A stretch of 64,000 nucleotides of DNA from UBA3006 sp036746695 (lineage in GTDB: Bacteria; Actinomycetota; Acidimicrobiia; Acidimicrobiales; Ilumatobacteraceae), in NCBI GenBank assembly GCA_036746695.1, contig DAIODP010000001.1, positions 1,302,001-1,366,000 on the forward strand. Reading direction: 5' to 3'. A program made the position numbers and the translations under genes. A model generated the notes under the pieces. It did no database searches. It saw nothing but the letters and a program-made list of their open reading frames with translations, and was not told where the DNA came from. This document shows, in pieces, positions 51,944 through 61,262 of the stretch. Each line of letters opens with the position of its first letter. Positions within the stretch are counted from its first letter, which is position 1.

Positions 51944-52846
51944 TTGTCTTATACGGTTAGGTCAACAAGGGACTCGCTCACTGAGCGAGTCCCTTTTGGC
52001 TTTTTCGCGCGTCAAAGAGCGTGGCTTGGCATTGTTCCATTTACGTTGTTCGTCGTATTCTTTCTTCTCTGGCCAACCTTCAGCGTTTTCCGATCGGCAT
52101 TCCAGCCGGTTGATGGTTCTGAAAAAGCAGCGATGCTTGAAGCGATTTCTGGCCAATATCTGAAATCCATACTTTTTAGTGTGCAACTCTCCGCGGTAAC
52201 AGCACTTTTGGGAATGTTGTTTGGATCGTTAGTTGCTATTGCAATTGTTTCACTCGACCGCATGCGGGGTTTGCGAAACGTGATGGTTGGGTATTCAGCG
52301 GTTGCCGCAAACCTAGGCGGCATACCACTTGCCTTCGCGTTTATTTCTTCTCTTGGAATGCAGGGCTTGTACACCAAGATGCTCAGCGCAATCGGAATCA
52401 ACCTGACAGATCTTGGCTTTAAAATTTCAGACTTCTCCGGAATCGTGATCGTTTACTTGTATTTCCAAATTCCCTTGATGACGCTAGTGATGCTGCCTGC
52501 CGTAGACGGCCTAAAGGTCACGTTGAAAGAAGCGGCAGCCAACCTTGGCGCCAATTCTCGGCAGTACTGGCGCCGAGTCGGAATACCGTTGTTATCGCCG
52601 TCGTTACTTGGCGGATTTCTTCTCCTTTTTGCCAACGCATTCGCAGCATATGCAACTGCGTTTGCGCTATCTGCCGGTGGGTCCCGTTTGGTTTCGGTGC
52701 AAATTCGATTCTTTCTGCAGGGCAACACCATCACTGGCAAATCGAATCTTGGTTATGCGCTTGCCGCATGGATGGTCATCGTGATGATCGTTGCAATGTC
52801 TGGCTATCTGGGTTTACGCCAAATCTCAGAAAGGTGGCGTAAGTGA
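51944..52846 (+). CDS. ABC transporter permease (PotB/YdcU-like)
   Basis: 300-aa MetI-like permease with six membrane segments and the EAA loop KEAAANLGANSRQYWRRVGIPLLSPSLLGG. The only start consistent with the conserved N terminus (RAWLGIVPFTLF) is TTG 51944, in the same frame as the preceding gene and 21 nt after its stop. Codons 9-18 lie within a strong hairpin with a T-run. The encoded TRDSLTERVP is not conserved in type. Next permease follows with a GTGA overlap. Confidence 0.85.
   Translation: MSYTVRSTRDSLTERVPFGFFARQRAWLGIVPFTLFVVFFLLWPTFSVFRSAFQPVDGSEKAAMLEAISGQYLKSILFSVQLSAVTALLGMLFGSLVAIAIVSLDRMRGLRNVMVGYSAVAANLGGIPLAFAFISSLGMQGLYTKMLSAIGINLTDLGFKISDFSGIVIVYLYFQIPLMTLVMLPAVDGLKVTLKEAAANLGANSRQYWRRVGIPLLSPSLLGGFLLLFANAFAAYATAFALSAGGSRLVSVQIRFFLQGNTITGKSNLGYALAAWMVIVMIVAMSGYLGLRQISERWRK
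51967..51997 (+). terminator. terminator-like hairpin at the start of the permease gene
   Basis: AAGGGACTCGCTC, loop ACT, GAGCGAGTCCCTT then TTTT: a perfect 13-bp stem with a T-run, 44 nt after the lipoprotein stop. It looks like a rho-independent terminator lying on the first codons of the permease. Partial termination or mRNA protection here would favour the binding protein over the membrane subunits. Confidence 0.8.
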
Positions 52847-53652
52847 ACCGACGAAAGCTTTGGGCAAAATTGGTTCTGCTTATTGTGGGAACGTTTTATG
52901 TCCTGCCGATGTTGGCAATGGCAAGATTCTCATTTCAACGAGTGCCGGTTATCAAGTTGGGTTGGGGGACGATACTCAAGGGCTGGACAATCCAGCCGAT
53001 GCTTGATGCTGTAACGAGCTCACGCTTTTTGGATGCAGCGTGGCTCAGTGTGCGCCTAGCAGTGCTCACTGCTGTGCTGAGCATGGTCCTTCTTGTGCCG
53101 ACTGCAATTTATGTTCATGTCCGGCTGAGGAAAGCAAGGCCGTTCATCGAAATTCTTTCGATCCTGCCGTATGTCGTGCCACCGATCGCCCTCGTGGTTG
53201 GTATTTCTGGCGCAATGAGAAATATCGTTCCTTCGTTTATTGCTAGCCCATACAGCCTGGTTCCTTTCTACGTCATTATTTCGCTCCCATTTTCGTTTCG
53301 CTCACTAGACATTGGGCTGAGTTCTATTGACATCAAAACTTTGGTGGAGGCTTCACGGTCACTCGGAGCGGGATGGATGCGCACCATTCGCTCAGTCATA
53401 CTTCCCAACCTAAAAGTAGGAATTGTCAATTCATCTTTTTTAACTTTTGCAGTGGTTCTTGGCGAATACACAATTGCTTCATTGCTGCTCAAGTTCACAT
53501 TGCCGGCGTTCATGGCCGAGTCGCAAGGAAACAACCCCCAGGGAACCTTCACCGTTGGGCTGCTGCTGTTAGTGGTGAGCGCAGCACTGCTGGGTGTGAT
53601 GAATCGATTTACTCGCAACAAGGGTGCCGTCGTTCCGACAGTCGGAATCTAA
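52843..53652 (+). CDS. ABC transporter permease (PotC/YdcV-like)
   Basis: 269-aa second permease with six membrane segments and the EAA-type loop VEASRSLGAGWMRTIRSVILPNLKVGIVNSSFLTFAVVLGEYTIASLL. It pairs with the upstream permease to form the heterodimeric channel. GTG start overlaps the upstream stop, and its stop is 5 nt before the ATPase start. Confidence 0.9.
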   Translation: MNRRKLWAKLVLLIVGTFYVLPMLAMARFSFQRVPVIKLGWGTILKGWTIQPMLDAVTSSRFLDAAWLSVRLAVLTAVLSMVLLVPTAIYVHVRLRKARPFIEILSILPYVVPPIALVVGISGAMRNIVPSFIASPYSLVPFYVIISLPFSFRSLDIGLSSIDIKTLVEASRSLGAGWMRTIRSVILPNLKVGIVNSSFLTFAVVLGEYTIASLLLKFTLPAFMAESQGNNPQGTFTVGLLLLVVSAALLGVMNRFTRNKGAVVPTVGI

Positions 53653-53656
53653 AGAA

Positions 53657-54673
53657 ATGGAAGATATGAATACAGACTCTGTAGCACTTCAACTTTCAGC
53701 ACTACGTAAGTCATTTGGAAGCACTGTGGCGCTTTCCCAATTCAACTTGGACATTGCTTCGGGCGAGTTGGTGACACTGCTTGGTCCAAGTGGCTGCGGC
53801 AAAACAACCGCTCTGCGTATTGCTGCTGGTTTTGAGCAGCCAGATTCCGGAGTCGTGCGACTTCGAGGCACCGACATCACTCAACTTCCCGCACATAAGC
53901 GCAATATGGGAATGGTGTTTCAGAACTACAGCTTGTTTCCGCATATGAATGTTCTTGGCAACGTCGGCTTCGGTCTCAAGGTACGTGGAGTACAGGCGTC
54001 GGTCTGTGCCGAACGCTCTGCTGCAGCAATTGAGCGTGTCAGGTTGGGAGGCATGGGAGATCGCTACCCTCACCAGCTTTCTGGTGGCCAGCAACAACGT
54101 GTTGCATTGGCGCGCGCACTGGTTATCGAACCTCAGCTGCTGTTGCTCGACGAGCCGCTCAGTGCGCTTGATGCAAAAGTGCGTGCCGAACTTCGCGATG
54201 AAATCCGGGCACTGCAAAGCGACACAGGAATTTCCACGATCTTCGTCACACATGATCAGGACGAAGCATTAAGCATTTCCGACAGGATTTGTGTCATGAA
54301 AGATGGGGAAGTGCAGCAGATTGGCACTCCACGCGAGATCTATTTCAAGCCTGCAAACAACTTCGTGGCTCGATTTGTCGGCGCAATGAATGAGATCCCA
54401 AGCGCAACAGTTCCTGATGGCAACCGGCCCCCCAACTCCTCAATGCTCCTGAGGCCCGATGCAGTTACCGTCTGCGCCCGTGGCGAAGTCGGTTCGCTCG
54501 ATGCAGTGGTTACGGGCCAGCATTTCGGGGGCTCCACAACAATGGTCCGATTGCGGTTAGAACTCAGCGGTGTTGTTGTTAGTGCTCAGTTGCTGTCGCG
54601 GTCAATCAATCTGTCGGTCGGAGACCAGGTTGGTGTGGTGTTAAACACCGACGAGGCGATTGTCGAGCCGTAA
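53657..54673 (+). CDS. ABC transporter ATP-binding protein (PotA/FbpC-like)
   Basis: 338-aa ATPase with Walker A GPSGCGKTTALR, Q-loop MVFQNYSLFPHMNVLGNVGFGLKVRG, signature LSGGQQQRVALARAL, Walker B LLLLDEPLSALDAKVR, switch His in FVTHDQDEALS, and a C-terminal TOBE domain (about 265-338). Start is ATG 53657, or ATG 53666 with GGAAG close by. The 3' end overlaps the convergent MFS gene by 33 bp, a long overlap for two conserved genes. Confidence 0.92.
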   Translation: MEDMNTDSVALQLSALRKSFGSTVALSQFNLDIASGELVTLLGPSGCGKTTALRIAAGFEQPDSGVVRLRGTDITQLPAHKRNMGMVFQNYSLFPHMNVLGNVGFGLKVRGVQASVCAERSAAAIERVRLGGMGDRYPHQLSGGQQQRVALARALVIEPQLLLLDEPLSALDAKVRAELRDEIRALQSDTGISTIFVTHDQDEALSISDRICVMKDGEVQQIGTPREIYFKPANNFVARFVGAMNEIPSATVPDGNRPPNSSMLLRPDAVTVCARGEVGSLDAVVTGQHFGGSTTMVRLRLELSGVVVSAQLLSRSINLSVGDQVGVVLNTDEAIVEP

Positions 54674-55927
54674 TCGAGCGGAAGGGTGCGACAGGCTCTC
54701 GTCTTGGCGTTTGCCATCGTTTACTTTGAGGAAGATCACTGCACAAGAGGCATATCCAGTAGCGACCATTCCTAGTACCTGGCCATAGCTGAAGTATGCA
54801 CTCGCAAGAATGCCCGACATGCATCCCACAACAAATGAAATGTTGTACATCACGTCATAGGCCGCAAACAGTCGACCTAGGTTTGCCTTAGACGAGTTTG
54901 CCTGGATTGTTGCATCTGAGCGAATGCGAAGGTTCTGAAACGCCAGGGCACATAGTGCAATTGCAAACAGACCTAATCGTGGATGCTCAAACAACGCTGC
55001 AGTAAGTATTGCAATCCCTGCGAGCGCAAATGCCATCACAGTTATAGACCTACGTGGATATCGCTCCGACAACCACTCTGCTGTAGTTGATCCAATAAAC
55101 GAACCCGCGGCCGAGAAGCCCAACACCGTCACATATCCAGTTGTTTGCAAGTGATACGACCGGTCAACCAACAACGCAATGCTCGCAATACAGACTCCGA
55201 ACATCATTCGATGTAAAGCAGTTGCCGACATTGCGAATCGAGTTTTTGATGCTACGAGCTGCATTGCTACATCCCGGAGGCTTACGCGGTGTGTCGTTGT
55301 GCGACCGCCGCCCAACGAAAGCGAAATGCGACGGAAAAGGAGGGACGCTGTTATGTGCGCGAGTGCCGCAATACAAAGCCCAATGGCTGGAACATTGGTA
55401 GAAACAGTCGAGCCAATGCCAGCGCCTATCGCCCCAGCAATGACGCTTAAAATGAGGCTTGTCGAGTCGGCAGCAACAAGCTCGTGACGGCGCACCAATT
55501 GGGCGAGAGCAGTTGCCCTTGCCGTATACAAAATTCTTGTCAGTGCCACGAGCAAGCCGAAGACGACGTAGCCCACCCAATGGGTTTCAGAGTTAAGTGC
55601 AAAAAGACCGAACAACGTGAGAATCCCACGGAGCGCATTTCCGCGGCACAGTAGATTTCGGCGCTCGATGCGGTCGGCCAGATGGCCTGCGAGAGGGCCC
55701 ACGAGAATGAGCGGAACTGCAGAAATGATCAAGGCCGTAGTTAGCGCAGTAATCGACGGCGCATCAGTGAACGTAAACAGCATGATTTGTGCGAGCGTCA
55801 GGGATGCAAGTGCATCTCCACACTGCGACAGCACCTGGCCGCCAATAGCACGACGAAAATCGGGGTATTTGAAGAGGTCGCGACGACGAACGTGTACCGC
55901 ATTGGTCTTCCGTCGAAGCCGAATCAC
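54641..55927 (-). CDS. MFS transporter
   Basis: 428-aa major facilitator with about 12 membrane segments. The cytoplasmic motif A region LAGHLADRIERRNLL follows helix 2, and the second half has the related WLSERYPRRSI. It resembles enterobactin-exporter/macrolide-efflux type (MFS_3-like) proteins, but the substrate is unknown. GTG start. The 181-bp divergent gap to the glycosyltransferase gene holds both promoters, and I see no clear operator in it. Confidence 0.85.
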   Translation of the reverse strand: MIRLRRKTNAVHVRRRDLFKYPDFRRAIGGQVLSQCGDALASLTLAQIMLFTFTDAPSITALTTALIISAVPLILVGPLAGHLADRIERRNLLCRGNALRGILTLFGLFALNSETHWVGYVVFGLLVALTRILYTARATALAQLVRRHELVAADSTSLILSVIAGAIGAGIGSTVSTNVPAIGLCIAALAHITASLLFRRISLSLGGGRTTTHRVSLRDVAMQLVASKTRFAMSATALHRMMFGVCIASIALLVDRSYHLQTTGYVTVLGFSAAGSFIGSTTAEWLSERYPRRSITVMAFALAGIAILTAALFEHPRLGLFAIALCALAFQNLRIRSDATIQANSSKANLGRLFAAYDVMYNISFVVGCMSGILASAYFSYGQVLGMVATGYASCAVIFLKVNDGKRQDESLSHPSARLRLDNRLVGV

Positions 55928-56108
55928 ACTTCCATTGTTACGACAATTTTGTGTTGGCGTGTGCAGATGAAGTGAACAGTAACTTAACTTTCAAGGGGCC
56001 ATTCCATGTAACCAATCGTTTACTTGTTGTGCATAGAAACGATGGTCAGAGTAATCAATGCTGTAACGATCCATTTATAACTTGTTGGGAGTGAAGCATC
56101 GCATCCAA

Positions 56109-57293
56109 ATGGATCTGCCCTTACGCGCAGTTGCTTCACAAACCACCAATTCAGATCCCTCCAAGCTTCGGGTGGCCATCGTTGCGGAAAGCTTCTTGCC
56201 GCACGTCAACGGAGTGACCAATTCGGTGCTGCGCACACTGGAACACTTGAGCCTCGGCGGGCACGAGGCAATGGTTATTGCGCCAGGGCCCGGGCCAGAT
56301 TCGGTAAATGGCGTTCCAGTCGTTCGGGTCGGATCAGTTGGATTCCCCGGATATTCGGAACTGAGAATTGCTATCCCGCGCAGGCAGATAGAAAGCGAAT
56401 TACGCAACTTCGCCCCCGACGTAGTGCACGTTGCCGCACCAGCCGTTTTAGGTGCGTTTACACTTCGCACCACGCGCAAACTCGACATCCCGTCGGTGGC
56501 TATCTATCAAACTGATCTTGCCGGGTTCGCGCGCCAATACCGACTTGGAGCAACCTCCTCAACAGTTTGGAAATACATTGCTGCAGTTCATAACTCGGCT
56601 GACCTAACTTTGGCCCCGTCATCCTCGGCGGTTTGGGATTTGCGTCGTCACGGGGTGAACAACGTTGCTCGTTGGATGCGTGGCGTGGATACCGAGCGGT
56701 TTAACCCAAGATTCCGCACAGATGAAATCCGCAAGCAATTAGGCACAAATCAAAACGTCATCGTTGGATTTGTCGGCAGGCTCGCGCGTGAGAAACAGGT
56801 TGAACGGCTTGCAGAGGTAGCGGCCTTGCCGGGTGTATCGGTGGTGATTGTTGGCGATGGACCATGTCGCGAAAAGCTGCAGAAAATGATGCCAACAGCA
56901 CGCTTCACTGGTTTTGCAAGCGGGGAGCAACTTTCCCAGTTGTACGCATCGTTCGACGTTTTTGCCCACACTGGAGTTGACGAGACCTTTTGCCAAGCAG
57001 TTCAAGAAGCGCTTGCGTCTGGTGTTCCCGTCGTCGCGCCTGCTGCTGGCGGCCCCATTGATCTTGTGCAACATGGTCACAACGGCTTCCTTTGGACGCC
57101 ATCAAAGCGTGACAATTTCGTTGAATGTGTCGGAGAGTTGGTTACCAATACCGAACTTCGCAAGTCGTGTGCGAACAATGCCCGACAATCTGTTGAACAC
57201 AGGTCCTGGAACAAGGTAATGAACGAACTAACCGGGCATTATCGCGCGATAAATGCTGGGCTGTCGTTTGCATACCAAGGGCTCGCATCATGA
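56109..57293 (+). CDS. GT4 glycosyltransferase, MgtA-like mannosyltransferase
   Basis: 394-aa GT-B transferase. SFLPHVNGVTNSVLRTLEHLSLGGHEAMVIAPGP near the N terminus, GVDTERFNP, GFVGRLAREKQVERL and the donor-site HTGVDETFCQAVQEALASGVPVVAPAAGGPIDLV closely follow actinobacterial GDP-mannose-dependent MgtA/PimB-type enzymes that build mannosylated glycolipids. ATG 56109 is the first ATG. TTG/GTG codons upstream sit near GGAG and are alternatives. It heads a glycan cluster with 4-nt overlaps. Confidence 0.9.
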   Translation: MDLPLRAVASQTTNSDPSKLRVAIVAESFLPHVNGVTNSVLRTLEHLSLGGHEAMVIAPGPGPDSVNGVPVVRVGSVGFPGYSELRIAIPRRQIESELRNFAPDVVHVAAPAVLGAFTLRTTRKLDIPSVAIYQTDLAGFARQYRLGATSSTVWKYIAAVHNSADLTLAPSSSAVWDLRRHGVNNVARWMRGVDTERFNPRFRTDEIRKQLGTNQNVIVGFVGRLAREKQVERLAEVAALPGVSVVIVGDGPCREKLQKMMPTARFTGFASGEQLSQLYASFDVFAHTGVDETFCQAVQEALASGVPVVAPAAGGPIDLVQHGHNGFLWTPSKRDNFVECVGELVTNTELRKSCANNARQSVEHRSWNKVMNELTGHYRAINAGLSFAYQGLAS

Positions 57294-58075
57294 AGTCTTT
57301 GATTATTTCATTGCACGACGTTGCTCCTGGTTCGTTTGAGATGGTTCGCAGGTGGATGGAGCTATTGGGAGAGCGCAACTTGCCCGTTTCTATGCTGGTG
57401 ATTCCTGGGCCATGGGCTGGCGGCAACCTTGCCACCGATGAGTCATTTCAAGCCTGGCTCAAGCAAGTTTCCTTGGATCGCCACGAAGTGGTTCTTCACG
57501 GGTTCTCTCATCAGGCAAAGTTTCACTTCCCGGTCAAGCCGTGGAAAGTAGCAAGCGGATGTGTGCTTGCCCGCGGCTGTGAAGAGTTTTGGGCAGTTAA
57601 TCACACCGAAGCACGCCAGCGAATGATGAATGGGCTTGCAGTCTTTAAACAGCTTGGTTATGCACCATCTGGGTTTATTGCGCCGGGTTGGCTGGCCTCC
57701 GACGAGGCAATTGATGCAATGCGTGAATTGGGATTTGAGTACACAAACAATCATCTCAGAATTAACGACTTGGCTGCCGATCGAAAATACTTCGCACCAG
57801 TTGTTTGTCAGCGCACCAGTGCTTTTTCAAGCCGATTTGTATTGCGTTTGACCATGTTGCTTGCCCGCGCTCTAAGCATGCTCAATCTCCCTATTCGTGT
57901 TGCGATTCATCCAGCCGACTTGCACGACCCGATTATCCGACGTGGAATTTTGCGCATTATTGATCGGTCGGTTGCATCTGGCTACATCCCAATGACCTAC
58001 AAACAATTCATTAGTAACACCCGTTATGTCAGGAACCGATCGCTCGAAGGGCAGCTTGGCTGGGTTCTTCCATGA
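57290..58075 (+). CDS. DUF2334 / NodB-like polysaccharide deacetylase
   Basis: 261-aa protein with a NodB-like catalytic fold: SLHDVAPGSFEMV with the Asp pair position, VVLHGFSHQ with the metal histidines, SGFIAPGWLASDEAIDAMRELGFEYTNNHLRI and RVAIHPADLHDPIIRR. It likely de-N-acetylates or otherwise trims a glycan made by the flanking glycosyltransferases. ATGA overlaps at both ends give tight coupling. Confidence 0.85.
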   Translation: MKSLIISLHDVAPGSFEMVRRWMELLGERNLPVSMLVIPGPWAGGNLATDESFQAWLKQVSLDRHEVVLHGFSHQAKFHFPVKPWKVASGCVLARGCEEFWAVNHTEARQRMMNGLAVFKQLGYAPSGFIAPGWLASDEAIDAMRELGFEYTNNHLRINDLAADRKYFAPVVCQRTSAFSSRFVLRLTMLLARALSMLNLPIRVAIHPADLHDPIIRRGILRIIDRSVASGYIPMTYKQFISNTRYVRNRSLEGQLGWVLP

Positions 58076-59190
58076 TGCACATTGTGCAGGTAGCAAATTT
58101 CATTACGCCCACGTCTGGCGGTCAGCGTTTGGCATTGAACTCACTGGCACATGAGTACATCAAGCGCGGAAACCGCTGCACACTTGTATTCCCTGGAAAA
58201 ACCAAATCCGAATGGAGCGATGGCGAGCGTAAGTGCATTCAAGTTCCTGGTATCTCCGTTCCACTGAGTGGCGGTTATCGCGCAATTATCAAGCGCAAAG
58301 AACTGCAGCGAGTACTGATCGAGTTGCAACCGGATGTTGTCGAACTTTCAGATAAGACCACGCTTTCTTGGTTGCCCGAATGGTGTCGGCAAAACAAGAT
58401 CCCATGCGTGCTCTTCTCGCACGAGCGCGCATCGGACGTAGTTTCAGAACGACTTCCAAAGTTGTTGCCAGTAAAACGAGTTTTTAAAAAATGGGCTCAG
58501 AATATTGAAGACCACACTGATGCCATTGTTTGCGCCAGCAACTACGCGGCTCAGGAGTATTCGCATATCTCGAACAAGGTGCACATCGTGCGTCTCGGTG
58601 TCGACCACATGGTGTTTCGCGGTTCAGCCGGGCAAGCACCAGATATCGCGTCGCCCGTTGTTCTTTTCGCTGGCAGACTGTCGGTTGAGAAGCGTCCGTA
58701 TCTTGTTATCGAAGCGGCACGCCATCTGCAATTACAAGGGCACAACATCCCGTTTCTCATCGCTGGTGATGGCCCAATGAAGTCATCGTTGACTGCATCA
58801 GCGGACGGACTAGATGTGAGATTTCTGGGACGTATTTCCGATAGAGCGGAATTGGCAGAGATCATGGCCAGTGCAACTGCCACCATCGCCCCAAGCCCAT
58901 TTGAGACATTTGGATTAAGCATTCTGGAGTCTCTTGCATGCGGAACCCCTGTGATTACAGCAACGACGGGCGCAGGGCCCGAGCTCGTGGAAAATGATTG
59001 CGGTGAAGCAGTTGCGAGTGACGGTGCCGCGATTGCCCAAGCCTTGCTGCGTATATTTTCCCAAGATCAAGGCCGATTGCGCATGCGCTGCGCCTCCAGG
59101 GCGGCAAGTTACAGCTGGTACTCCTCGGCGGCGACGATGTTGTGGCTGTACTCCTCACTGCACAACAAGAGTCTGCGGGCAGCGGCGTGA
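58072..59190 (+). CDS. GT4 glycosyltransferase
   Basis: 372-aa GT-B enzyme: VANFITPTSGGQRLALNSLAHEYIKRGNRCTLVFPG at the N terminus, FAGRLSVEKRPYLVIEAARHL, and the donor-binding PSPFETFGLSILESLACGTPVITATTGAGPELVEND. The GHEY-like acceptor half suggests a lipid- or glycan-linked acceptor, but the sugar is unknown. Shares ATGA/GTGA overlaps with the deacetylase and the next gene. Confidence 0.9.
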   Translation: MMHIVQVANFITPTSGGQRLALNSLAHEYIKRGNRCTLVFPGKTKSEWSDGERKCIQVPGISVPLSGGYRAIIKRKELQRVLIELQPDVVELSDKTTLSWLPEWCRQNKIPCVLFSHERASDVVSERLPKLLPVKRVFKKWAQNIEDHTDAIVCASNYAAQEYSHISNKVHIVRLGVDHMVFRGSAGQAPDIASPVVLFAGRLSVEKRPYLVIEAARHLQLQGHNIPFLIAGDGPMKSSLTASADGLDVRFLGRISDRAELAEIMASATATIAPSPFETFGLSILESLACGTPVITATTGAGPELVENDCGEAVASDGAAIAQALLRIFSQDQGRLRMRCASRAASYSWYSSAATMLWLYSSLHNKSLRAAA

Positions 59191-59861
59191 CAACGGTGCA
59201 GCTTGCCCCAATCGCAGGGCGGGAGGAGCAAATTCGTAGGTTGTTTTGGGAAACGGTCACCATTGGGCACCCATTGCCGTTTGAACTTACCTGTGCCAAG
59301 CACTACGAGAACCTTGGGCTCAATTGGTATCTCATTAATGGGGCGGCGGATAGCACTGTTGCTCTTGTCGATGGCGAGGTAGTTGGCTACAGCTTGGTGT
59401 GTTGCGATAGCGAATCGTTCCATCAAGTTCAGCGAAAGCACTTTGTCATCCTCGTTGCGAGTGTCTTGCTGGCACTGATTACCGGACGCTCCAACAAGGA
59501 ATCACGCCGGTTCTATTGGCTGAGGTTGCAAGATTCGCTCACCATATCTCGCACGCGGAAGGTGCTTCCAAAGAATGTGCATATGCACGCTCATCTCAAT
59601 GTTGGCCACGGGTTTCAGGATGGATCGGTTTCGCGAAAGCTGCGCGATCATGCCGATCAAGTGTGTCTTTCGTATGGAGCAACTGCGTATTTTGGTGAAA
59701 TCAATGCAGTAGGTGGACGCCGAATTCTTGGACTGCATCGAGTTGGTGGCCAGATTGTGAATGACTCCACGAATAAAACATTCAGTTGGCTCACTGGCCA
59801 GGATGTGCACAGGCTCACGCTCATCAGGCACCTCACCGCAAACGAGCAGCAGGCTGCGTAA
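59187..59861 (+). CDS. putative GNAT-like acyltransferase
   Basis: 224-aa protein, only weakly recognised. The central part LVDGEVVGYSLVCCDSESF and the segment HMHAHLNVGHGFQDGSVSRKLRDHADQVCLSYGATAYFGEINAVGGRR read like a divergent GNAT fold with an acetyl-CoA loop. GTG 59187 forms a 4-nt overlap with the upstream glycosyltransferase and is preferred over a GTG 45 nt earlier. Its position suggests acylation of the glycan or glycolipid made by the cluster. Confidence in the function is low. Confidence 0.6.
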   Translation: MTTVQLAPIAGREEQIRRLFWETVTIGHPLPFELTCAKHYENLGLNWYLINGAADSTVALVDGEVVGYSLVCCDSESFHQVQRKHFVILVASVLLALITGRSNKESRRFYWLRLQDSLTISRTRKVLPKNVHMHAHLNVGHGFQDGSVSRKLRDHADQVCLSYGATAYFGEINAVGGRRILGLHRVGGQIVNDSTNKTFSWLTGQDVHRLTLIRHLTANEQQAA

Positions 59862-59864
59862 CTG

Positions 59865-61241
59865 ATGACCCCAATGAACGTTGCAGTGTTTGGCGCTGGT
59901 TATGTGGGGTTGGTCTCTGCCGCTGGCCTCGCCGCAATCGGACACAATGTCGTTTGCGTAGATATTGATCGTGAGAAAATCGGTTCACTAAACAAAGGGC
60001 AGATCCCATTTTTTGAACCAGGCCTGAGCGAGTTGGTCACTCAGTGCATCGCAGATTTACGTTTGACCTTTACCGACTCACTACCCGATGCTGTCGCGCA
60101 TGGTGACGTGTTAATCATTGGTGTAGGCACGCCACCATTGAGCAGCGGTGCGGCTGATACGTCGCAAGTGCTGGCAGCCGCGCACGCTATCGGTGTCAAT
60201 TTGCAACGATTTGCAACGGTAGTTGTGAAAAGCACCGTTCCTGTTGGGACATCAGTCCAAGTTGCGCACGCTGTGCAGGCGGGAATTGAGCAGAGCGGTT
60301 CCCGCGTTCAGTTCGCCGTCGCATCCAATCCCGAATTTCTCAAAGAGGGCGATGCCGTTCGCGACTTTATGCAACCCGATCGCATCGTGGTAGGAGCAAG
60401 CGACGAACGGGCAATACGGATGCTGACTCAGTTGTACGAGCCCTTGTGCACACACGAAAATGCTCTGATGGTGATGAACGAACAATCATCAGAACTATGT
60501 AAGTACGCATCAAATGCAATGTTGGCCACTCGTATTTCTTTCATGAATGAGATGGCAAAACTGTCCGATGCAGTGGGTGCTGACATCAGTCAGATAACAC
60601 GGGTGATGGCTGCCGATGCACGAATTGGCTCGAAGTATCTGAATGCGGGTGCCGGTTTTGGTGGCAGCTGCTTCCCCAAAGACTTACGAGCGATTGTGGC
60701 AATGGGCAATGAACTCGGTTGCGACTTAGATGTCATTCGTTCGGTGATCGCTGTTAATGATTCCCAGCAGGAAGTGGTTATTTCTAAGGCAAGACAACTA
60801 GTTGGCTCGCTCAAAGGGAAGCGTTGTGCAGTTTGGGGTTTGTCGTTCAAACCTGAAACCGACGATATTCGCGAAGCGCCAGCGGTTGCCCTCATTCATG
60901 CTCTGCTCGCAGAGGGCGCAACTGTTTGCGCACACGATCCACTGGTGAAGTGGCTGCCGATGTACAGCAGCCTGCCACCCGAAATTTTTACCATCACAGA
61001 CTCTTCATATGAGGCCACACTCGAGTCGGATGTTCTCTTCCTCATGACCGAGTGGTCAGAATACGCAGCGATAGATCCGCTGAAGCTTGCAAACGAGATG
61101 CGTGAAGCCAATGTGGTTGATGGAAGAAACCTGTGGCGCTCTGTCGATTTCTCTCAGACAACAGTGAAATACGTTGGAATTGGGCGAGCAGCGAGCCTCG
61201 AGCATCGTTTGGTCTCGTATTTCGAAAGCCTCGCGGGGTAA
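59865..61241 (+). CDS. ugd: UDP-glucose 6-dehydrogenase family protein
   Basis: 458-aa NAD+-dependent sugar-nucleotide dehydrogenase. Rossmann motif NVAVFGAGYVGLVSAAGLA at the N terminus, VKSTVPVGTS, NPEFLKEGDAV, KYASNAMLATRISFMNE and the catalytic Cys269 in GAGFGGSCFPKDLRAI. It most likely makes UDP-glucuronate. Related UDP-ManNAc or GDP-mannose dehydrogenases share these motifs. It starts 3 nt after the putative acyltransferase and supplies a uronic-acid donor for the glycan cluster. Confidence 0.93.
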   Translation: MTPMNVAVFGAGYVGLVSAAGLAAIGHNVVCVDIDREKIGSLNKGQIPFFEPGLSELVTQCIADLRLTFTDSLPDAVAHGDVLIIGVGTPPLSSGAADTSQVLAAAHAIGVNLQRFATVVVKSTVPVGTSVQVAHAVQAGIEQSGSRVQFAVASNPEFLKEGDAVRDFMQPDRIVVGASDERAIRMLTQLYEPLCTHENALMVMNEQSSELCKYASNAMLATRISFMNEMAKLSDAVGADISQITRVMAADARIGSKYLNAGAGFGGSCFPKDLRAIVAMGNELGCDLDVIRSVIAVNDSQQEVVISKARQLVGSLKGKRCAVWGLSFKPETDDIREAPAVALIHALLAEGATVCAHDPLVKWLPMYSSLPPEIFTITDSSYEATLESDVLFLMTEWSEYAAIDPLKLANEMREANVVDGRNLWRSVDFSQTTVKYVGIGRAASLEHRLVSYFESLAG

Positions 61242-61262
61242 CCAAAGACATAGGGTGAAGCT

